Shown one piece after another: positions 26,719-37,506 of a stretch of 64,000 nucleotides of DNA. Under the pieces are notes generated by a model that saw nothing but the letters and a program-made list of their open reading frames with translations, was not told the DNA's origin and ran no database searches. Both the position numbers and the translations under genes were made by a program. Location of the stretch: NCBI RefSeq assembly GCF_030295935.1, contig NZ_AP027362.1, positions 1,116,001 through 1,180,000 on the forward strand, read 5' to 3'. Origin of the DNA: Thalassotalea piscium. GTDB taxonomy: Bacteria; Pseudomonadota; Gammaproteobacteria; Enterobacterales; Alteromonadaceae. Each line of letters starts with the position of its first letter. Position 1 is the stretch's first letter.

Positions 26719-28368
26719 TTATTTGCTATAGACGTGTCGGCCATTTACCCAAGTATCAGATACTTCAATTTTCCAAATATCTTGCTCTGGCATAGTAAAG
26801 TAGTCGTTTTCAATTAGAATAAAATCAGCTTTTTTGCCAGCTTCTAAACTACCAATTATTTTTTCTTGATGCCCCGAGTAAGCAGCATCTATAGTAAAGC
26901 TTTTGAGAGACTCTAAACGTGTCATTTTCTCTTCTGGAAACCAACCACCTTCAGGTAGATTTACTTTATCTTGGCGTGTAACAGAGGCATGTAAGCCAAA
27001 AAATGGATTAGCAGACTCTACAGGAAAATCTGAACCAGCTGCTATTATGGCTTTAGCATTTAACAGTTTACGCCACGCATAAGCACCTAAAATTCGCTGC
27101 TCGCCTATTCTATCTTGTGCCATATTTTTATCACTAGTGGCATGTGTAGCCTGCATAGCGGCTATTACTCCCAATTGATTAAAACGCGGAATATCTGAGA
27201 GCTGCAGTATTTGAGCATGTTCAATACGATGGCGTAATGCTTTTGTTTTTGTCTTTTTAATGAGTTTTTCGTATAAGTCTAGCGTGATTGTGTTGGCATT
27301 ATCACCGATAGCATGGGTGTTAACTTGAAAGCCGGCATTCATGGCTGTTTCTATATAGCGAGTTAAGCTTTCTGTATCGTGAAGTAAAAGTCCTTTATGA
27401 CCTGAATGATCAGAGTAATCTTCAATCAATGCTGCGCCTCTACTGCCTAATGCACCGTCTGCTTGAATCTTTACACTATTAAGTGCAAACATATCGCTTT
27501 GGCTTTTGTAATGTCCACCCTTTAAAGTTTCTTGCCAATTGTTTGATGGTAGGTAAAGCATTGCGTTAATGCGAATTGGCATCGCTTTTTCTTGAGCTAA
27601 TTCTTTAAATAGTGCAATGTTATTGTTATCTATACCTGCATCATGAACGCTGGTTAGCCCCATTGACACTAAACTGTCCATTGCTTTTTTAAGCGCAAAC
27701 TTTTGTTGTTCTTTATTTAATTCAGGTACTTCAGCGTTAATCAAATCCATTGCATTATCAATAAAAACGCCGGTTGGTTGACCATTTTTATCTTTTATTA
27801 TCTCGCCACCATCCGGCGAAAGAGTGTTAGCAGTGATACCTGCTAATTTCATTGCTTTACTGTTAGCCCAACCGGCATGCCCATCAACACGCTTTAACCA
27901 AACGGGTTGATCAGGAAATACCTTATCTAGGCTAGCAGCTGTAGGAAAACTGTTACTTTCCCACTGAACTTGGTTCCAACCTCGGCCATGCACCCACACT
28001 AAATTCGGGTTCTTTTTTGCATACGCTAAGGTACGGCTTACGGCTTCTTGCTCACTTGCAGTGTTAACTAAGTCAGCGTTAAGTAAGCTTAAACCGTAAC
28101 CTAAAACATGGCCGTGAGAGTCGATTAGTCCAGGAAGCATTGTTTTTCCTTGGCCGTTAATTACTCTAATACGGCTATCATTTATCAGTGGCTCTTCCTT
28201 GGTGTATATCTTTTCAATTTTATCGTCAGTAAATTGAATAGCATGGAATGTTTGAAGCTTGTTGTTATTGATTGAGTAACCTTTAACATTATTTATGATA
28301 GTGGTTTGTGAAAATACAGACCCTATGAAAGCTAATGGTATTAACGGAATTAGTTTGTTGAACGTCAT
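26719..28368 (-). CDS. Exported amidohydrolase, YtcJ-like
   Basis: The 549-residue protein has a signal peptide (residues 1-20, ending GSVFS) and the amidohydrolase-3 layout. A beta-sandwich start is followed by MLPGLIDSHGHVLGYG with the metal HxH, then VHGRGWNQVQW, LKRVDGHAGWANS, NTHAIGDNA and LRHRIEHAQI. AAGSDFPVESANPFFGL and KADFILIEND at the end are typical of YtcJ relatives. These are metal-dependent hydrolases of amide or imide bonds with largely unknown substrates; secretion suggests a nutrient-scavenging role. Full length, alone, and convergent with the response-regulator operon. Confidence 0.9.
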   Translation of the reverse strand: MTFNKLIPLIPLAFIGSVFSQTTIINNVKGYSINNNKLQTFHAIQFTDDKIEKIYTKEEPLINDSRIRVINGQGKTMLPGLIDSHGHVLGYGLSLLNADLVNTASEQEAVSRTLAYAKKNPNLVWVHGRGWNQVQWESNSFPTAASLDKVFPDQPVWLKRVDGHAGWANSKAMKLAGITANTLSPDGGEIIKDKNGQPTGVFIDNAMDLINAEVPELNKEQQKFALKKAMDSLVSMGLTSVHDAGIDNNNIALFKELAQEKAMPIRINAMLYLPSNNWQETLKGGHYKSQSDMFALNSVKIQADGALGSRGAALIEDYSDHSGHKGLLLHDTESLTRYIETAMNAGFQVNTHAIGDNANTITLDLYEKLIKKTKTKALRHRIEHAQILQLSDIPRFNQLGVIAAMQATHATSDKNMAQDRIGEQRILGAYAWRKLLNAKAIIAAGSDFPVESANPFFGLHASVTRQDKVNLPEGGWFPEEKMTRLESLKSFTIDAAYSGHQEKIIGSLEAGKKADFILIENDYFTMPEQDIWKIEVSDTWVNGRHVYSK

Positions 28369-28437
28369 AATTTTTAGTTGCTTTTATTTAACGGTGGACT
28401 AAATATTAGCATGTAATTGATTAGAAAATACGACCTT

Positions 28438-29991
28438 TTATTTGTTATCTTGACGTTTGATTATGAGCAGATGGAAAATAATATATACACTGAGGTAGGC
28501 GGCAATGAGCAACCAAGTTATGTAAGGAGCAATACTCTGGTACGGGGTGCTTCCTCTGACTAAATCTACTTTACCCTTTAAAACAAGTTGTTGAAATTGC
28601 GGTAATTGTTGTTGAATATTACCGTTGTGGTCGATAATCGCTGTAACACCGTTGTTAGTACTTCTTAATACTGGGCGAGCAAACTCTAAAGCACGCATAC
28701 GTGCAATCTCTAAATGCTGATGTGGTCCGTGGGAGTCACCAAACCAAGCATCGTTACTTACTGTTAATATCATATCGGTTTGATTGGTAAAATTTGCGGC
28801 AAGTTGTTCGGGAAAGGCTATTTCAAAGCAAATTAGTGGTAAAAGATGTAGTCCTTGCGCAACAATGTTGCTTTGAATATAGTCTCCGCGTGAAAATGAA
28901 GACTGTGCCAAGTTAAATAGGGGGGCAAGTGGTCTTAGTAAGTCTCCAAATGGTACAAATTCGCCAATGGGGAGTAAATGATTTTTATAATAGCGATTAC
29001 TATTATTATAATAATAACTCCCTTCCATATCCTCTTTATGTTTTAAGCCTAATACAACTAAACTATTGTAAGATTCACGAGATTCAAAGTTATAATTGAT
29101 GATCCCTGTTATTATTGTGCTTTTGTTTAGCGTCGCAGATCGATTAGCAATATCAAGAAACTCTTGAGTAGAAACTAGAGGCTCTATTCCTGTAATTGCT
29201 GATTCAGGCCAAATAATGAGGTCTGCATCATAATTTTCTTTCGTTAGGGTTAAATATTTCATCATACTTGGCCATTGCTGATCTTGTTCCCACTTGAGCT
29301 CTTGCTCAACATTGCCTTGTACTAATGCCGTGCTTATTGATTTACCCGTTAATATTCCCCATTGTTGAGTGTTACTCCATAAAACTAAAGCAAAAATGAG
29401 CGTTATTCCAGCAGCGGGTTTAATACGCTGTAATGGCTGTAATAATGTGACCACTAATATACTGAGTAATACTATTACAAAGGTTATACCAATTTCCCCA
29501 ATAATAGGTGCAAGGGCAGCTAGAGGCCCATCTATTTGGCTGTAACCTATTGAAAGCCATGGAAAACCCGTCAATAAATTAGCTCTTAACCATTCGCATA
29601 ATAGCCAAGTAATGGGTAGTAAGAACAAATTTAGTTGTTGTTTTGTATTAAATTTAACACTTAGATAGCAAGCAAGGGCAGGAAAAAGTGCCAAATAGGC
29701 AGCAAGCATTAACATTAATAATAATGACACTACAATAGGTGTGCCACCAAAACGATCTATACAAACATAAACCCAACTAAGACCAGCAAGGAACCACCCA
29801 AGTCCAAAGTAAAAGCCGTGGTTAAATGCAGATTTACCTGCAATACTTTTTAGTTTATAAAACCATAAAGGAAATATAACTAAGGTTATCCACCACTGTG
29901 AAAAAGGCGCGTAAGCAAACAATAGGCAAAGCCCTAAAATAAAGCTTTGCCCATAAGTTTTTATAGTAGTTAAATTAACGTTAGATAACAT
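28438..29991 (-). CDS. lnt: Apolipoprotein N-acyltransferase
   Basis: Lnt adds the third acyl chain to the N-terminal Cys of lipoproteins in the inner membrane. The 517-residue product has multiple N-terminal membrane helices (about 10-215), a nitrilase-like periplasmic domain, and a final helix (TWLLIAAYLSVYIIFHLL). The catalytic triad residues are visible: Glu in IIWPESAI, Lys in RYYKNHLLPIGEFVPFGD and Cys in PLICFEIAFPEQ. It is the last gene of the miaB-ybeZ-ybeY-ybeX-lnt cluster, the conserved gammaproteobacterial order, and follows ybeX by 24 bases. Confidence 0.96.
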   Translation of the reverse strand: MLSNVNLTTIKTYGQSFILGLCLLFAYAPFSQWWITLVIFPLWFYKLKSIAGKSAFNHGFYFGLGWFLAGLSWVYVCIDRFGGTPIVVSLLLMLMLAAYLALFPALACYLSVKFNTKQQLNLFLLPITWLLCEWLRANLLTGFPWLSIGYSQIDGPLAALAPIIGEIGITFVIVLLSILVVTLLQPLQRIKPAAGITLIFALVLWSNTQQWGILTGKSISTALVQGNVEQELKWEQDQQWPSMMKYLTLTKENYDADLIIWPESAITGIEPLVSTQEFLDIANRSATLNKSTIITGIINYNFESRESYNSLVVLGLKHKEDMEGSYYYNNSNRYYKNHLLPIGEFVPFGDLLRPLAPLFNLAQSSFSRGDYIQSNIVAQGLHLLPLICFEIAFPEQLAANFTNQTDMILTVSNDAWFGDSHGPHQHLEIARMRALEFARPVLRSTNNGVTAIIDHNGNIQQQLPQFQQLVLKGKVDLVRGSTPYQSIAPYITWLLIAAYLSVYIIFHLLIIKRQDNK

Positions 29992-30015
29992 GAATACTTG
30001 CTATGTAAGTTTAAA

Positions 30016-30900
30016 CTAAGATCTATCAAGGATCTTACCTAAGATTTGATGATCTTTGGGCGTGGTTACTTGAATCACTTGAATTCTGCGATTATTGGCT
30101 GAAGATATTTTAAATTCGAAACCATCAACTTCAATAACTTCACCTTTTTTAGGCATATGGCCAAATTTGTGTAAAATAATGCCGCCGAGTGTATCTGCAT
30201 CATCTTCATCAAGCCCACAGCTAAAGTATTCATTAAAGTCTGGAAGTTCAATCAGTGCTTTAACTTGATAAACATTGCCCGCCAATGGTTTAATTGATTC
30301 TTCGATAGCGTCATCAGTTTCATCTTCTATCTCACCAACAATCAACTCTAATATATCTTCAATTGTGACTACACCAGAGACTCCACCGTATTCATCAACA
30401 ACAATTGCCATGTGATAGCGTTGAGAGCGAAATTCCTTTAATAATGGTTCAACCTTTTTACTTTCAGGGATGATTATTGCTGGTCTTATTACTTGTTCAA
30501 GCGAAAACTCTTCATCTTTTTGATTAAAGCCATACGCGAGTAGATCTTTAGCGAGTAATATTCCTTCAATATGATCTAAGTCTTCCTTGATCACAGGAAA
30601 CCTCGAATGACCAGAGTCAATAATAATCGGTAAAGATTCTTCGAAAGGATCTGTAATATCAATTGTGACTATTTGAGAGCGCGGTATCATAATATCTCGT
30701 ACGCGCATGTCTGAAACTGTCAGTACGCCCTCTATCATGAGCTTAGTTTCGGGGTTGATTAATTCTCTGTCTTCAGCATCGTTTAATACTTCAACTAGAG
30801 CATCTTTATTTTGCGGTTCTCCATTAAATAATTGTAAAATTTTATTTAAAATAGATTTGTTTGAAGAACCGTTACTAGAGTGAGGATTGTCGTCGCTCAT
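30016..30900 (-). CDS. corC: CorC/YbeX transporter-associated CBS-domain protein
   Basis: The 294-residue cytoplasmic protein starts MSDDNPHSSNGSSNKSIL, close to E. coli YbeX. It contains two CBS domains (RVRDIMIPRSQIVTID and the second with YHMAIVVDEYGGVSGVVTIEDILE) and a C-terminal CorC/HlyC domain (DADTLGGIILHKFGHMPKKGE). The GEIEDE acidic motif follows the CBS pair. It is linked to magnesium and cobalt efflux and to ribosome-related phenotypes in enterics. I chose the ATG at 30900 because it matches homologues; a TTG at 30930 is in frame. Confidence 0.93.
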   Translation of the reverse strand: MSDDNPHSSNGSSNKSILNKILQLFNGEPQNKDALVEVLNDAEDRELINPETKLMIEGVLTVSDMRVRDIMIPRSQIVTIDITDPFEESLPIIIDSGHSRFPVIKEDLDHIEGILLAKDLLAYGFNQKDEEFSLEQVIRPAIIIPESKKVEPLLKEFRSQRYHMAIVVDEYGGVSGVVTIEDILELIVGEIEDETDDAIEESIKPLAGNVYQVKALIELPDFNEYFSCGLDEDDADTLGGIILHKFGHMPKKGEVIEVDGFEFKISSANNRRIQVIQVTTPKDHQILGKILDRS

Positions 30901-30991
30901 AGAGCTTTTTATCTTCCTGTTATTTAACAATAGCTGTTTAGTGTGAAACCTAAATTAACTATTTTCAAGTTTAATTTTCATAAATTATGAT

Positions 30992-31453
30992 CTATGTCGT
31001 ATAGATAGCGTATGGATCGTTGATATTGAGTTGTGAAAGTAAGGATATTTCTAAAGCTTCCATTTCTTTTGCATCATTATCATCAATGTGATCAAAGCCA
31101 AGTAGATGTAGACAACCATGTATAACCATATGAGCCCAATGTGCTTTATCTGTTTTTCCTTGTTCGATTGCTTCTTTATTAACAATACCTGCACAAATAA
31201 CTAGATCACCGATTAAGTTAAGATCAACCTCTTCTGGTACTTCAAAAGGAAACGATAATACATTAGTGGGTTTATCTTGTTGGCGATATTGAGCATTAAG
31301 TTGCTGGCTTTCCTCTACATCGACAATTCGAATTGTAAGTTCGAATGGCTTTTTGTATTGCTTTAATGCGCAGGTTACCCAAGCTAAAAACTCTGCTTCA
31401 CTCGGTAAGTTTTCTGCTGTTGAAGCTATTTGAAGGTCAAGCTCAATGCTCAT
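30992..31453 (-). CDS. ybeY: Endoribonuclease YbeY
   Basis: YbeY is a zinc metalloenzyme needed for 16S rRNA 3'-end maturation and late ribosome quality control. The 153-residue product carries the metal motif [16 protein letters not shown] (H-x3-H-x5-H) and the upstream TNVLSFPFE and [10 protein letters not shown] blocks. It overlaps the end of ybeZ by 11 bases, so the two are translationally coupled. Confidence 0.96.
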   Translation of the reverse strand: MSIELDLQIASTAENLPSEAEFLAWVTCALKQYKKPFELTIRIVDVEESQQLNAQYRQQDKPTNVLSFPFEVPEEVDLNLIGDLVICAGIVNKEAIEQGKTDKAHWAHMVIHGCLHLLGFDHIDDNDAKEMEALEISLLSQLNINDPYAIYTT

Positions 31454-32498
31454 TGTTTTTGCCTTTATGTTCCTGTTTTTGTTGTGACTTCAGTAAGTTT
31501 GTTTTTTTCTCATATGCTTCATAAGCTTCAACAATACGAGCTACGACAGGGTGGCGAACAACATCTTTTGATTGGAAAAAATTAAAGCTAACACCTGGAA
31601 TATCTTCAAGTACTTCAATCGCATGTCGTAAACCTGATTTTTGGCCACGAGGTAAGTCAACTTGGGTAATATCTCCTGTTATGACTGCCGTCGAATTAAA
31701 GCCAATACGCGTTAAAAACATCTTCATTTGCTCAACAGATGTATTTTGACTTTCGTCTAAAATAATAAATGCGTCGTTAAGCGTGCGTCCCCTCATATAA
31801 GCAAGTGGAGCTATTTCTATTACGTTTCGCTCAATTAGCTTTTCAACTTTTTCAAAACCGAGCATTTCAAATAATGCGTCGTACAAAGGGCGTAAATAAG
31901 GATCAATCTTTTGCGATAAATCACCAGGTAAAAAGCCAAGTTTTTCACCTGCTTCAACAGCAGGGCGGGTTAATAAAATACGTCTTACTTCTTGTCGCTC
32001 TAGTGCATCTACTGCACAGGCAACTGCAAGGTAAGTTTTACCCGTTCCTGCAACACCAACACCAAAACTAATATCGTTGGTTAATACGTTTTGTACGTAA
32101 GCTTGTTGGTTTTTATTACGAGGTTTAATGACACCTCGTTTAGTTTTTATCGTTAGCATTTTATCAAAGTCAACGTCAGTTTTACTTGGCTCTTGCTCAA
32201 GTACATTGGCACTGACAATGGCTAAGTGAACCATTTCGTCGGTAATTAATTGAGCTTCACCTTTAACTGTTGCTGTTTCCACATACAGTTCTGTCAAAAT
32301 TTTCGCAGCAGCGGCAATGGTATGGCTTAACCCGACGATTTTAAATTCATTGCCTCGGTAACTAATTTCAACACCCAAACGTCTTTCAATAGTTTTTAGG
32401 TTGTCGTCCATAGGTCCACAAAGGTTAGCCTGTCTGCTGTTATCTATAGGGGCTAACGTAATTTTTTGTTGGGTATTTTTACTCAATTTACCATCCAA
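31443..32498 (-). CDS. ybeZ: PhoH-family ATPase YbeZ
   Basis: The 351-residue protein has a KH-like N-terminal part ([20 protein letters not shown]) and a PhoH helicase-like ATPase core. Walker A is [14 protein letters not shown], Walker B is [11 protein letters not shown], and [22 protein letters not shown] lies between. [14 protein letters not shown] follows. It partners YbeY in rRNA processing. It ends 11 bases inside ybeY and begins 5 bases after miaB ends. Confidence 0.95.
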   Translation of the reverse strand: MDGKLSKNTQQKITLAPIDNSRQANLCGPMDDNLKTIERRLGVEISYRGNEFKIVGLSHTIAAAAKILTELYVETATVKGEAQLITDEMVHLAIVSANVLEQEPSKTDVDFDKMLTIKTKRGVIKPRNKNQQAYVQNVLTNDISFGVGVAGTGKTYLAVACAVDALERQEVRRILLTRPAVEAGEKLGFLPGDLSQKIDPYLRPLYDALFEMLGFEKVEKLIERNVIEIAPLAYMRGRTLNDAFIILDESQNTSVEQMKMFLTRIGFNSTAVITGDITQVDLPRGQKSGLRHAIEVLEDIPGVSFNFFQSKDVVRHPVVARIVEAYEAYEKKTNLLKSQQKQEHKGKNNEH

Positions 32499-32503
32499 TG
32501 TTG

Positions 32504-33943
32504 TTACGGAATAAAAGTTTCTACACCTAAACTATCTTTTGTATCAGAAGGTGCATGATGATTATTAGCAAGTATATCTGCGGGAGAAAGTGCAATTCTT
32601 AAACCCATTTCAGCTTCTGTACGAATTAAGGTGCCACGTAATGAATTAGCGTAAACATCGGTAATTAATACGTCAACGAATTGCCCAATAACTGAAGGAG
32701 AGGCTTCAAAGTTAACAATACGGTTGTTTTCAGTACGACCTCTGAGCTCCATTGGGTTTTTCTTAGAAGGGCCTTCAACTAATATACGCTGCTCTGTATT
32801 AAGCATTTGTCTGGCAATTCTTAACGCTTGCTGTGTGATACGATCTTGTAGCAATTGTAAACGTTGTTTTTTAGTTGCTTCACTAACATCATCAGGAATG
32901 TCTGCCGCTGGAGTACCAGGGCGAGCACTATAAATAAAGCTGAAGCTTAAATCGAAGTCTACCGCTTGAATTAAATCCATCGTTGCTTGAAAGTCTTCAT
33001 CAGTCTCACCAGGGAAACCAATAATAAAATCAGACGACATACAAATTTCTGGACGAGCTTTGCGCAGTTTACGTATTTGTGATTTGTATTCTAGTGCAGT
33101 ATGGCCGCGTTTCATTTGTACCAAGATACGATCAGAGCCGCTTTGAACGGGCAAATGTAAGTGACTCACTAATTCAGGTACATCTTTGTACACTTCGATA
33201 ATATCATCTGTAAATTCAACTGGGTGAGATGTCGTATAGCGAATTCTGTCAATGCCATCAATGGTAGCGATTAAGCGAATAAGGTCTGAAAAGCGGCAAA
33301 TAGAACCGTCGTGCATTTTACCACGGTAAGCATTAACGTTCTGGCCTAGTAAGTTAACTTCTCTAACACCTTGCTCTGCAAGTTGCGCTACTTCATATAA
33401 AACATCGTCCATAGGGCGGCTAACTTCTTCACCCCGCGTATAGGGTACAACACAGAAAGTACAGTATTTGCTACAACCTTCCATGATCGATACAAACGCA
33501 GTTGCGCCATCGGCTTTGGGTTCTGGCAGACGGTCAAATTTTTCAATTTCTGGAAAACTCACATCTACAACAGGATTATGATCGCCAGTAACTTGCTGAA
33601 TCATTTCTGGTAAACGATGTAACGTTTGTGGACCAAAAACCATGTCAACAAATGGTGCACGTTGACGTATAGCATCACCTTCTTGAGAAGCAACGCAGCC
33701 ACCAACGCCAATTAATAGACCGGGCTTCTTATCTTTGAGGTTTTTCCATCGACCAAGTTGGTGAAAAACCTTTTCTTGGGCTTTTTCTCGAATAGAACAG
33801 GTATTGAGTAAAATGACATCTGCATCCTCAGCTTCTTCTGCCAATACAAATCCATGGGTGGAATCTAAAAGCTCAGCCATTTTCTGCGAGTCATACTCGT
33901 TCATTTGGCAGCCCCAAGTTTTGATAAATAACTTCTTGCTCAT
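32504..33943 (-). CDS. miaB: tRNA-2-methylthio-N6-dimethylallyladenosine synthase
   Basis: MiaB methylthiolates i6A37 of tRNAs reading U-starting codons, using two [4Fe-4S] clusters and SAM. The 479-residue product has the MTTase domain with its three cysteines ([34 protein letters not shown]). The radical-SAM motif CSKYCTFC and GEEVSRPM follow, with a C-terminal TRAM domain ([28 protein letters not shown]). It is the first gene of the miaB-lnt cluster; the 134 bases upstream should carry the promoter. Confidence 0.97.
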   Translation of the reverse strand: MSKKLFIKTWGCQMNEYDSQKMAELLDSTHGFVLAEEAEDADVILLNTCSIREKAQEKVFHQLGRWKNLKDKKPGLLIGVGGCVASQEGDAIRQRAPFVDMVFGPQTLHRLPEMIQQVTGDHNPVVDVSFPEIEKFDRLPEPKADGATAFVSIMEGCSKYCTFCVVPYTRGEEVSRPMDDVLYEVAQLAEQGVREVNLLGQNVNAYRGKMHDGSICRFSDLIRLIATIDGIDRIRYTTSHPVEFTDDIIEVYKDVPELVSHLHLPVQSGSDRILVQMKRGHTALEYKSQIRKLRKARPEICMSSDFIIGFPGETDEDFQATMDLIQAVDFDLSFSFIYSARPGTPAADIPDDVSEATKKQRLQLLQDRITQQALRIARQMLNTEQRILVEGPSKKNPMELRGRTENNRIVNFEASPSVIGQFVDVLITDVYANSLRGTLIRTEAEMGLRIALSPADILANNHHAPSDTKDSLGVETFIP

Positions 33944-34077
33944 TTTATACGTGCCTAAAATTTATTCGATGAAGATAAAAAAGAGGCGTATTTTACTCTT
34001 TCTTCATCGTATAGGCTAGTGAAACTCAAAATACTTAAACCTGGCATTAACTAAAAAGAGTGTTGGGTAGATATTTA

Positions 34078-36942
34078 CTAAGATATTTGCATTAGTGGAA
34101 TTGAAATAACAAGTTGACTACCTTGATTTTGTTCTTCAAAAGTATTGACAGAGGCTGCATATTTGTTGGCAATTTGTCGAATATAATACATGGCCATATC
34201 AAAATTTATTTTACTTTTAAAATGCGTAAAGCTATCCCCATCATCAGTAATGGTTAGCCATATTTTTTGTTTAAATTCTTGCAGTGAAATAGTAAAGTTA
34301 CGTCCGTTACCGTTTAACACTGCTGATATTATAGCTTCGTAAATCATTGTATATATGTCAGATTGTAATTCATAACTAAGATCTTCATCATTAAGCTCAT
34401 GAATATATTCAATATTAATATGGTATTTTTTATGAACAAAATCAGCTAAATATGGGAGCGCTATCGTTAATGAGTTCCCGTAAAGATTGTCGGGCACTTT
34501 TGTTTGAGACTGTTCTGTTAACTCCTTGACCGATTCCTGTAGCAAACTTTTAATTTGTTGGTGTGTTTCATTCACTTCTGGCTGATCATTAGTTGGAATG
34601 GTTTGGTATAAACTGAGTACATGGGATAAATTTCGACTTACATTGAGTGCTGTTTTACCGCGTACTTTAATATCATCATTTAATAATGCATGAATATGAC
34701 TAATTGAGCGCCCTCGAAGATATAGCAGCCAAGCACCTATGATTAACAAACCTACGAGACATATTGTATAAAGAACTCGTAGCTTTGGTGTCCAATACCA
34801 TGGGTAAGCAACATGAACTTGAGTGAAAGCTTTCTTGTTGCTCCACTGTCCTAAGCTATTTGTTCCCATTATTGTGATGTAATAGCTTCCTGAAGCTAAA
34901 CCGGTTAATGTCAGTTGATTGCCATTAATGGGGTGCCAAACTCCGTTATTAATTTGATATTTAAAATGTTTACTTTGGCCTGAGCGATAGTCTAAAGATG
35001 CTAAGTCGAGCTGTAATACATCATTGGATGAGTTTATGTTAATTTCTTTATTAAGAAGTAGAGACTCCCCTGATACGGTTGTTTTACTGATGAAAATATC
35101 AGGGTCATACTTTGTTGTTTTCTTAAAGGGTAATGTTACAACGCCACCATAATGAGCAATATGTAAAAGATTATTAAAAATAACGGGTTCACTAGTAAAG
35201 CTATATTTTTCAGTATTGGGTACTAATATTATCTCAAGCGTATCAGGGTTAATTCTAAACACTCCGCGCTTTGACGGAGCCCAAATTTCGTCACCGATTA
35301 ATTTTGCTTTACCAAAATCAACACCAGTAGCAAATTGATTGATAATTTCGCCAGAATAGCTCAAAACAAAAACACCATTGCCTTTTGAAAAAGCAAAGAC
35401 TTTATTATGCGTATTTATTAATGATGCAATTTTACTTGAACCTTGTAAGTTAATACTTGAGATTGTTCGAGTCATTTTGTTATATACATCGATGTTGGCC
35501 GCAGTTGCTAACCAAATTTGATTATTGTTAACTGGGGTACTGTCAAGAATCTCTGGCGAACTGAAGTTATATTTATTATCAATCACTTCAATAACTTTAC
35601 CTGTAGTATGGTCAAAAATAATAAAACCATTACCGTCAGTGGCGAGATAGAGCAAGTTATTAACTAGGTTGATATCTAACAGTATTTGATTGTTTTGTTC
35701 AAAGGGGACTTTTGTCAGTGTTTTTGTTTTGTCGGTATATTTCCAAAGGCCGTCAAATGTCGCAATATATAGGTCTTCACCTACTTGTTGGAGATCTTTA
35801 ATAAATCTGCTTCTGCCCTCTAATTGTGCTTTAACATCGTCGGAGAATAAAGTACTTAAATTGTTAAATGTATGTATGCCATCACCATAGCTACCTAGTA
35901 CGACATCATTCTTGTAACTTTCCAACTTTATCGAGTTGACCTTCGTATTAAAATAAAATGGTTTGTTGTTAATGTATTGCTCAGATAGTTTTTTCACACC
36001 ATCACCATTGTAGTACCAAATTACATTGGATCTGTCGTGAAAAATATTGCTAACACCTAAAGACTCTACCTTTGGAAAACTGTGCTTTAAAGGAACAAGC
36101 TCTTGGCTAAATTTATGAATGTTGCCATGCTCATCTATAATAAAAAAATTATTACTATTGTGTGCTTTGGTTATCCCTTTAATTCGATAATTTAATTTTT
36201 TTTCTTTAATTAATATATTGTTATGGTAGGCGAGTAGCGTTTTACCTTTAACAACTATTAACGTATCACCCAAACTGGCTACCGTTGTAATAGGAACCTC
36301 TAGAATTGGGCTATATCCATCGTCTGTGATTAAATTAAGTGAATTTTTATTATAAAAGTATAGCGCGTCTTTTGTTTTAATAAACTTGAGAAGATCTATC
36401 CCGCTAATATGGGGGGTTGTGTGTTGAGTTTCTTCATCAAAAAGGTAGATATGATCGGAGAACACATAATATTTACCGTTGAAGTAGGTACTGCGATAAA
36501 CGCTATTATCAGTAAGCGTTAAATTAAGCGGTGTGGTAATGCCTGTATTTGGTTCAAACCACCACACACCCTTAGATTCAGTACTTATTAATAACCTATC
36601 TCCATGTCGTTCAGCGTTATGTGTCCAAGTAAAAGGTAGTGGCCATTCGCTATTATGATTAGCAAAACTTAATAAGTCTTTACCATCGAAACGTGTAAGG
36701 CCTTGTTGCCCAATTAACCAAATAAAACCATTATTGTCTTGGGTGATTTCTTCGACATTTGGCAATGTTGATAACTGGGCACTTTCAATTGAATGAACGA
36801 AAGATGAGGTTAGTAATACAGGGAGTATTAAAAACCACCAAAGTATGACTTTTTTAATGTTAAGTGATACTTTGTGGGGCAAGTTTAGGCGGATGCTTTT
36901 CGTCACCACATTTGGGGTGTGACTTAGGGATCGTATTTTCAT
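34078..36942 (-). CDS. Two-component-propeller sensor protein with degenerate kinase end
   Basis: The roughly 954-residue protein has an N-terminal membrane or signal segment (VILWWFLILPVLLTSSFVHS). A long periplasmic part with repeated propeller blades (first LPNVEEITQDNNGFIWLIGQQGLTRFDG) follows, then a Y_Y_Y domain (YKINNGVWHPINGNQLTLTGL), one transmembrane helix (VLYTICLVGLLIIGAWLLYL) and a cytoplasmic helical plus HATPase-like domain. The kinase His region (NVSRNLSHVLSLYQT) and the ATP motifs (ISAVLNGNGRN, ITDDGDSF) are far from consensus. The start is uncertain: ATG 36942 overlaps the upstream gene by 83 bases; a further upstream start at 37044 or a TTG near 36880 is possible. Confidence 0.75.
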   Translation of the reverse strand: MKIRSLSHTPNVVTKSIRLNLPHKVSLNIKKVILWWFLILPVLLTSSFVHSIESAQLSTLPNVEEITQDNNGFIWLIGQQGLTRFDGKDLLSFANHNSEWPLPFTWTHNAERHGDRLLISTESKGVWWFEPNTGITTPLNLTLTDNSVYRSTYFNGKYYVFSDHIYLFDEETQHTTPHISGIDLLKFIKTKDALYFYNKNSLNLITDDGYSPILEVPITTVASLGDTLIVVKGKTLLAYHNNILIKEKKLNYRIKGITKAHNSNNFFIIDEHGNIHKFSQELVPLKHSFPKVESLGVSNIFHDRSNVIWYYNGDGVKKLSEQYINNKPFYFNTKVNSIKLESYKNDVVLGSYGDGIHTFNNLSTLFSDDVKAQLEGRSRFIKDLQQVGEDLYIATFDGLWKYTDKTKTLTKVPFEQNNQILLDINLVNNLLYLATDGNGFIIFDHTTGKVIEVIDNKYNFSSPEILDSTPVNNNQIWLATAANIDVYNKMTRTISSINLQGSSKIASLINTHNKVFAFSKGNGVFVLSYSGEIINQFATGVDFGKAKLIGDEIWAPSKRGVFRINPDTLEIILVPNTEKYSFTSEPVIFNNLLHIAHYGGVVTLPFKKTTKYDPDIFISKTTVSGESLLLNKEININSSNDVLQLDLASLDYRSGQSKHFKYQINNGVWHPINGNQLTLTGLASGSYYITIMGTNSLGQWSNKKAFTQVHVAYPWYWTPKLRVLYTICLVGLLIIGAWLLYLRGRSISHIHALLNDDIKVRGKTALNVSRNLSHVLSLYQTIPTNDQPEVNETHQQIKSLLQESVKELTEQSQTKVPDNLYGNSLTIALPYLADFVHKKYHINIEYIHELNDEDLSYELQSDIYTMIYEAIISAVLNGNGRNFTISLQEFKQKIWLTITDDGDSFTHFKSKINFDMAMYYIRQIANKYAASVNTFEEQNQGSQLVISIPLMQIS

Positions 36943-37309
36943 CTTCAGGCTTTTGTACCAAGATGTATGTTGGTTTGCGAGGATCATTTTCTTTTTGTCT
37001 TTCGTTCCAAGCTGTTCTGATTTTGTCTGCGTGAATCTTGCCATATTTTACTTCAAATGCTGTGGCAATCATTTCTACACCAAAGTCATCCATTACCATA
37101 ATTGAATTGTTATGGTAGCCACTATCAGTGTCAAAATCTATATCAACCGTTAAAATTTTGTCGTTGGGTAGTACTAGGTCCGCGCGCAGCTTTGCTATTA
37201 CAGCGCGATCTTCATGTGCTTTTAATTGTGTTAGGTTCGGTTTTTCGGTGAAGTCGTAAATTAAATTAATATCTTTTTCAACGCGAACTTCTTTATGTAA
37301 GGCTGACAT
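36860..37309 (-). CDS. Hypothetical protein, 149 residues
   Basis: The protein is soluble, with a mixed strand pattern (LRADLVLPNDKILTVDIDFDTDSGYHNNSIMVMDDFG) and a Lys/Pro-rich tail (ENTIPKSHPKCGDEKHPPKL). I recognise no family. AAGGAAAAATT directly precedes the ATG, a good ribosome site. Its 3' end overlaps the start region of the propeller sensor gene, so the two are probably one operon. A His/Cys cluster in HPKCGDEKH could bind metal, but this is only suggestive. Confidence 0.65.
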   Translation of the reverse strand: MSALHKEVRVEKDINLIYDFTEKPNLTQLKAHEDRAVIAKLRADLVLPNDKILTVDIDFDTDSGYHNNSIMVMDDFGVEMIATAFEVKYGKIHADKIRTAWNERQKENDPRKPTYILVQKPEDENTIPKSHPKCGDEKHPPKLAPQSIT

Positions 37310-37506
37310 AATTTTTCCTTGTTAATTGGCAAGTGTTTAAGATTAGAGCAAATTTAGTATATCGTTTTTTTACCTTTTGGCTAGTTTATCTATTTTATGC
37401 TTATTTTTCAGTGATTTATTTTTTATATAATTTTATTGGCGTTAATCTCGATAAACCTAGTGGGGTTCGTTAGAATAAGTATCAAGTATTATTAGAGAAT
37501 AAATAA

